From positions 1-64,000 of the forward strand of contig NZ_JAPNLM010000003.1 of NCBI RefSeq assembly GCF_026627255.1: a DNA stretch of 64,000 nucleotides, read 5' to 3'. Origin of the DNA: Streptomyces antarcticus (GTDB lineage Bacteria > Actinomycetota > Actinomycetes > Streptomycetales > Streptomycetaceae). The translations under genes were made by a program, and so were the position numbers. Below are positions 60,566 to 64,000 of this stretch, in pieces (within the stretch, counting starts at the first letter, position 1; the number at the start of each line of letters is the position of its first letter). The notes under the pieces are model-generated. The model ran no database searches and had not been told where the DNA came from. It saw only the letters and a list, made by a program, of their open reading frames with translations.

Positions 60566-61225
60566 GTGGCCGACACGCCCCTCGCCGATGACTACGAAGC
60601 CGCCGGATTCGGCCGCCGCATCGGCTGGGGCGAACACCCCGCCGTCCTCCTCGTCGACCCCGTCCAGGCCTACGCCGTCCCCGACAGCCGCCTCTACCTC
60701 GACACGGCGGAACCGGCCCTGCACGCCATGGCGCACCTCGTCCGCGCCGCCCGCCGCACCCAGTTTCCCGTCATCTTCACCGCCGTCCACTACGACAACG
60801 AACCGAGCTCCCACGCACCGCACTTCGCCCGCAAGGTGCCCAGCCTCGACGCCTTCCGCGCGGGCAACCCCCTCGCGGCCTTCACCCCGCTCTGCGCCCC
60901 GCAACCGGGTGAGATCGTCATCCACAAGCACTACCCGAGCGCCTTCTTCCAGACCCGGCTGCGCGACGTCCTCACGGTCCTCGGCGTGGACACGCTCGTC
61001 ATAGGAGGGTTCTCCACCAGCGGCTGCGTGCGGGCCACCACCTTGGACGCACTTCAGTACGGGCTGCGCCCCATCGTCGTGCGCGACGCCGTGGCCGACC
61101 GGGACACCGGTCCCCACGAGGGCAATCTCTTCGATCTCGACTCCAAGTACGCCGACGTGGTCGATGTCGGCGTGGCCTGCCGCCGCCTGGGGGACCCCGT
61201 GCACCCCCGCCCCGGGCGGATCTGA
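60566..61225 (+). CDS. Isochorismatase-fold cysteine hydrolase (maleamate amidase-like)
   Basis: A 219-residue amidase of the isochorismatase superfamily. The catalytic triad is visible: Asp31 in AVLLVDPVQAY, Lys120 in IVIHKHYPSAFF and Cys153 in GFSTSGCVRATTLDAL. Closest functional types are N-carbamoylsarcosine amidase and maleamate amidase (NicF), which releases ammonia from maleamate. With the maleate-isomerase-like proteins of the cluster this suggests a maleamate to maleate to fumarate type route for substituted compounds. GTG at 60566, directly after the CaiB stop, so the genes are coupled. Confidence 0.88.
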   Translation: MADTPLADDYEAAGFGRRIGWGEHPAVLLVDPVQAYAVPDSRLYLDTAEPALHAMAHLVRAARRTQFPVIFTAVHYDNEPSSHAPHFARKVPSLDAFRAGNPLAAFTPLCAPQPGEIVIHKHYPSAFFQTRLRDVLTVLGVDTLVIGGFSTSGCVRATTLDALQYGLRPIVVRDAVADRDTGPHEGNLFDLDSKYADVVDVGVACRRLGDPVHPRPGRI

Positions 61226-61376
61226 CGGCCGTCATCCGACACGGTCCCGGCTCTCCGGTCCCAGCCCCGGACCCAGCCCCGCCCGTGCCCAGGGCTGCCC
61301 TCGGGCGGTGAGGGCGGCGCGGTTCGCCGACCGCACGAACCCGTTCGTGCGGATCCGCTTCCCGCGCCGCCACCGC
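61226..61376. other. Convergent intergenic region
   Basis: About 150 bases between converging genes. G+C-rich with no clear hairpin longer than 8 bp. Nothing else recognised. Confidence 0.3.
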
Positions 61377-62042
61377 TCACGCCCGGCTGCCGCGCCGCAG
61401 CAGGACCAGCGTGCAGCCGCCGAGCAGGAACAGCGTGCCGCCCAGCAGGGCGGCCACCGGCAGGCCGTCGGTGGACCCGGTCTGCGGCAGCGACCCCACC
61501 GCGCCCGCGCTGGCCCCCGTCGTGCCCGCGCCGGACGTGGCCGTGCCTCCGCCGGACGCCGTCGGTGCCGGACGGGAGGGCGGCGGACTGCTCGCGCCGG
61601 GGCCGGCCGCCCCCACGGTCAGCGGCACCTCAACCAGTTCCTTCGTCGCGGAGATCGACACCGCGATGACGCAGTTCCCCGCCTTGGCCACGCAGTCCGC
61701 CCCGCCCGCCTTGGCCTTGACCGTGATCTCGGCCGTGATCGCGTCGCTGGCCGCGCTGTGCCACACCCCGGACGCGTCGGTCTTGCCGATGACCGCGGCG
61801 TCGGGTGACGTCTCGCAGTCCGTCGGACCGGCCGGCTTCGGCTTGCACAGACCGATCGGCACGAAACCCTGATTTGGGCTCAGCCCCTTCGCCGACACCG
61901 TGACCTTGTCCCCCACGGCGAGTCCGGTCGACTTGCTGACGGTCAGTGTCCCGGCGGCGGCGGCCGGCCCGGCCGAAACCGCGACCAGGGCCGAGGCCGC
62001 GGCGAGTGCGCTCGCGCAGCGGATTCTTCGTAGCGATGTCAT
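61377..62042 (-). CDS. Neocarzinostatin-like secreted protein with LPxTG anchor
   Basis: A 221-residue exported protein. Residues 1-29 are a signal peptide (ASALAAASALVAVSAGPAAA). Residues about 31-145 resemble the neocarzinostatin/macromomycin apoprotein fold (GTLTVSKSTGLAVGDKVTVS; GFVPIGLCKPKPAGPTDC), with paired cysteines. A Pro/Ser/Thr-rich linker leads to an LPQTG sortase motif, a helix (VAALLGGTLFLLGGCTLVLL) and a basic tail (RRGSRA). It is therefore cell-wall anchored. A true chromoprotein role is unlikely without an enediyne cluster. Its ATG overlaps the stop of the next gene upstream. Confidence 0.82.
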   Translation of the reverse strand: MTSLRRIRCASALAAASALVAVSAGPAAAAGTLTVSKSTGLAVGDKVTVSAKGLSPNQGFVPIGLCKPKPAGPTDCETSPDAAVIGKTDASGVWHSAASDAITAEITVKAKAGGADCVAKAGNCVIAVSISATKELVEVPLTVGAAGPGASSPPPSRPAPTASGGGTATSGAGTTGASAGAVGSLPQTGSTDGLPVAALLGGTLFLLGGCTLVLLRRGSRA

Positions 62043-62743
62043 GAGTTTCCTCCAGATGGGGACAGCGGGGACCTTCCGGGCGCCGCCCTCCGGCGGCCCC
62101 GGACGAGGGAGAGGACGCCGAGCACGAGACAGGCGACGGCCACGCCGAGGGACAGGGACCACATAGGGGTCGACGGCCCGCTCCAGTCGTTGCCGCGGCC
62201 ACCGCTGGGAGCGGCGGCGGATGGCGGGGCCGGTTCGGCTCGGCCGGTGCCGGACACCTCGCCGGGGACCAACCCGCCCTCGAAACCGACCGCGACCTGA
62301 ACGCTGTTGGCGGCGATCAGCGCGGGCGGGGTCCCGGAGGGCAGTGGCGCGACGCCGACCACACATGGCGTGGAGCGGCAGTCGCCACCGGCGAAGCGCG
62401 CGTGCACGGTCAGGGTGACCTGCGGGAGCACCCCGTCGGGGCCGATGGTCACCAGCCGGGCCCCGCCGCCGAGGTCGCAGTCCTTGTTGCCGGTGTAGCC
62501 CTTCTTGCACAGGCCGACGGCGACAGACGTCAGCCCGGCACGGAACCCGGAGCCGTCGACGGTGATCTGCCGGCCCTCGGTCAGCCCGGTTGCAGCGGAC
62601 ACGTGAACCGTGGCGGTCGGCGTATCGGCGGCCCCGGCCGTGCCTGCCGCAATGGCGGCAGCGGCGAACTGGCCGGACAGAGTGAGCGCCGTGGTCGCCG
62701 CGAGGGCCACCCGGCAGCTCCGGCTCTTCGTCGAGATCCTCAC
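62039..62743 (-). CDS. Neocarzinostatin-like membrane-anchored protein
   Basis: A 234-residue exported protein with a signal peptide (CRVALAATTALTLSGQFAAA) and a neocarzinostatin-like beta domain at about residues 42-150 (TATVHVSAATGLTEGRQITV; SVAVGLCKKGYTGNKDCDLG). A C-terminal helix (MWSLSLGVAVACLVLGVLSL) with a basic tail follows, but no LPxTG motif, so it is probably anchored by the helix. The GTG at 62743 overlaps the stop of the ABC-like gene and the stop overlaps the next gene, so three genes are translationally coupled. Function unknown; perhaps a cell-surface binding protein. Confidence 0.78.
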   Translation of the reverse strand: MRISTKSRSCRVALAATTALTLSGQFAAAAIAAGTAGAADTPTATVHVSAATGLTEGRQITVDGSGFRAGLTSVAVGLCKKGYTGNKDCDLGGGARLVTIGPDGVLPQVTLTVHARFAGGDCRSTPCVVGVAPLPSGTPPALIAANSVQVAVGFEGGLVPGEVSGTGRAEPAPPSAAAPSGGRGNDWSGPSTPMWSLSLGVAVACLVLGVLSLVRGRRRAAPGRSPLSPSGGNS

Positions 62744-64000
62744 GGCATGGCCTTTCTGTTCCGTCGCAAGAGGGCTGTCCGGGAGCCGCCGGACGCGGGG
62801 AGCGCGATCGGACGCTGACCGGGGACGGCCTGCGCCGGGGCGGAGGCGACCAGGACCGCCGTCCCCTGGCCTGCTATCTGGCGCAGTACGGACGTGACCG
62901 CCGGATCGGCCGCGAGCGGCCCGCAGCCGGGCCCGGTCAGGTCCAGCAGGAGCAGCGCCGGCTGCGCGATGAGGGTCTGAACCAGCCCGAGGACGCAGCG
63001 TTCGTCGGGGCCGAGCCGCCCGCAGGGGTCGGCGCCCTTCGCCGCGAGGAACGGGAAGGCCGCGCGGGCGGCCACCGTCAGCTCCGCCGCCCGCTCGGGG
63101 TCCAGATGCGCGGCTGCGGCCGCCACCGCGTCCGTCACCGAGACCGCGGGATGACCGGGGTGCAGAGCGCCCGTCCGGGCCGCGTCCGCCGGGTCCACGA
63201 AGGCGGAGAGCCGCAGGTCCCACCGGGCCCGCGCCTCGACGCGGGAGACGTCGTGGCCGCGCAGCCGCCAGGTTCCGCCGTCGGCCTTGCGCAGGCCGGC
63301 GAGGACCGCCAGTACAGCGCCCGCCCGCCGGCCGGGGAGAGCGTCGGTCAGGTACGCGATCTCGCCCGGCGCCAGCGTCAGGTCGAGACGGCGCACGGGC
63401 GGCGCCCCCGCCTGACGGACGCCGAGGCCGCGGACCTTCAGGGGGCCGTCGCAAGCACCGGCGCCGTTGTCGTCGTCCGGCTCGGCGCCCTGCCCGCGCC
63501 CGCGGTGCGCCAAAGCGCCGGCGGCTGCCACGGCGGGCGCCAGACCGATCACGGTCAGGGTGTCCGCGCCGCCCAGCAGCCGGCCGGACAGCGCGACGGC
63601 GGTCATCGCGGCCGCCCCGCCGAACAGCCCGGCGACGGCGTACCCGCCGTGCCCGACAGCCCCCGCATGCACGTTGTCCCGCGCGGGGGACGAGCCGGCG
63701 CGGGCCGCCGAGGTGGCAGCACCGCTGGTGAGGACGGCCGCCAGCGCGAGGACGAACTGCCAGGGCCGGGCGGCGCTCGCACATGCCGCCACCGCCGCCG
63801 TGAGCCCGGCCGCCGTGAACAGCGCCCCACGCAGGCCCGTACCCGTACCCGTACCCGTACCCGTACCGGCGCCGGTGATCGGTCGACGTCGGCCGGCCAC
63901 GGCGAGGCCGCTCGTCAGGGCCGCCGCCAGCAGCGCCGCGTAGGCGAACGGCCGGGCGCCCGCGCCGCCGAGCAGTTCCCAGCGGAAGACAACCAGGCTC
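62740..64000 (-). CDS. Membrane-fused ABC-like pseudo-ATPase (partial)
   Basis: A protein of at least 420 residues that runs off the window. The part nearest the N-terminus contains membrane helices (WQFVLALAAVLTSGAATSAA; TVIGLAPAVAAAGALAH). The last 210 residues follow an ABC ATPase plan (LKVRGLGVRQAGAPPVRRLD; ALLLLDLTGPG at the Walker B position). But the Walker A region is LTDALPGRRAGAVLAVLAG without G-x4-GK(S/T), and no LSGGQ is visible. It is probably catalytically dead and used as a membrane platform for the two surface proteins encoded downstream. The upstream end lies outside the window. Confidence 0.65.
   Translation of the reverse strand, partial: SLVVFRWELLGGAGARPFAYAALLAAALTSGLAVAGRRRPITGAGTGTGTGTGTGLRGALFTAAGLTAAVAACASAARPWQFVLALAAVLTSGAATSAARAGSSPARDNVHAGAVGHGGYAVAGLFGGAAAMTAVALSGRLLGGADTLTVIGLAPAVAAAGALAHRGRGQGAEPDDDNGAGACDGPLKVRGLGVRQAGAPPVRRLDLTLAPGEIAYLTDALPGRRAGAVLAVLAGLRKADGGTWRLRGHDVSRVEARARWDLRLSAFVDPADAARTGALHPGHPAVSVTDAVAAAAAHLDPERAAELTVAARAAFPFLAAKGADPCGRLGPDERCVLGLVQTLIAQPALLLLDLTGPGCGPLAADPAVTSVLRQIAGQGTAVLVASAPAQAVPGQRPIALPASGGSRTALLRRNRKAMP
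63836..63865. repeat. Five tandem CCCGTA hexamers
   Basis: CCCGTA is repeated five times in a row, encoding a Thr-Gly repeat in the leftward ABC-like gene. The hexamer can expand or contract without shifting the frame. Confidence 0.9.

Noticed and set aside
61377..62743. Idea that the neocarzinostatin-like proteins are enediyne-carrier apoproteins
   Set aside because: No enediyne polyketide synthase or resistance gene is in the window. The proteins have sortase or membrane anchors, which chromoproteins lack.

Overview
The window looks like chromosomal DNA from a Streptomyces or a close relative. It is very G+C-rich with strong third-position GC bias, uses GTG and TTG starts, and has many ATGA/GTGA stop-start overlaps. 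Its families (single-domain cold-shock protein, STAS proteins, XRE-ImmA/IrrE protein, neocarzinostatin-like LPxTG proteins, IclR and RpiR regulators) are typical of that group. All calls rest on reading the sequence; no database search was run.

Layout. 0.1-7.5 kb: small membrane proteins, a CPA1 cation/proton antiporter, a frameshifted membrane-protein gene, an NfeD/SPFH pair and a two-gene ABC exporter. 7.5-13.7 kb: decayed accessory DNA with a copy of the SPFH 3' end, an unknown 378-residue protein, three copies of a repeat, a tsaD fragment and an intact XRE-ImmA/IrrE two-gene unit. 13.7-20.3 kb: a stress-type island (cspA, two CBM48-like mini-proteins, PRC-barrel remnant, STAS genes, beta-carbonic anhydrase, TsaC/Sua5-like protein) with several broken genes, one interrupted by a perfect 36-bp palindrome. 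20.3-28.3 kb: a likely cyanophycin (or similar peptide) scavenging locus with two secreted cyanophycinase-like S51 proteins, a polar amino-acid ABC importer, an M20 peptidase and an RpiR regulator.

28.5-61.2 kb is the most interesting part: about 30 catabolic genes that look like one regulon. A palindrome close to GAAACA-N-TGTTTC, or its half-sites, occurs in front of most of the transcription units, including the IclR-type regulator at 56863. Two proteins (46908-47711 and 43887-44678) resemble plant red chlorophyll catabolite reductase. Beside them lie a Rieske non-haem oxygenase (as in pheophorbide a oxygenase), chlorophyllase-like hydrolases (one cytosolic, one secreted), a probable two-component flavin monooxygenase, an FAD hydroxylase, three aldehyde dehydrogenases, an SDR and an acyl-CoA synthetase. 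There are also two maleate-isomerase/Asp-Glu-racemase family proteins, an isochorismatase-fold amidase, a carbon-nitrogen hydrolase, a CaiB CoA-transferase and HMG-CoA-lyase-type enzymes. My hypothesis is a bacterial chlorophyll or linear-tetrapyrrole catabolic system: ester side chain removed, macrocycle opened by oxygen, bilin reduced, and maleimide-like ring fragments hydrolysed, isomerised and fed through CoA esters to central metabolism. The RCCR resemblance is the strongest single clue; the ring-fragment part is inference.

61.3-64.0 kb: two neocarzinostatin-like secreted proteins and a membrane-anchored, ABC-like protein with a lost Walker A motif, running off the end of the window.
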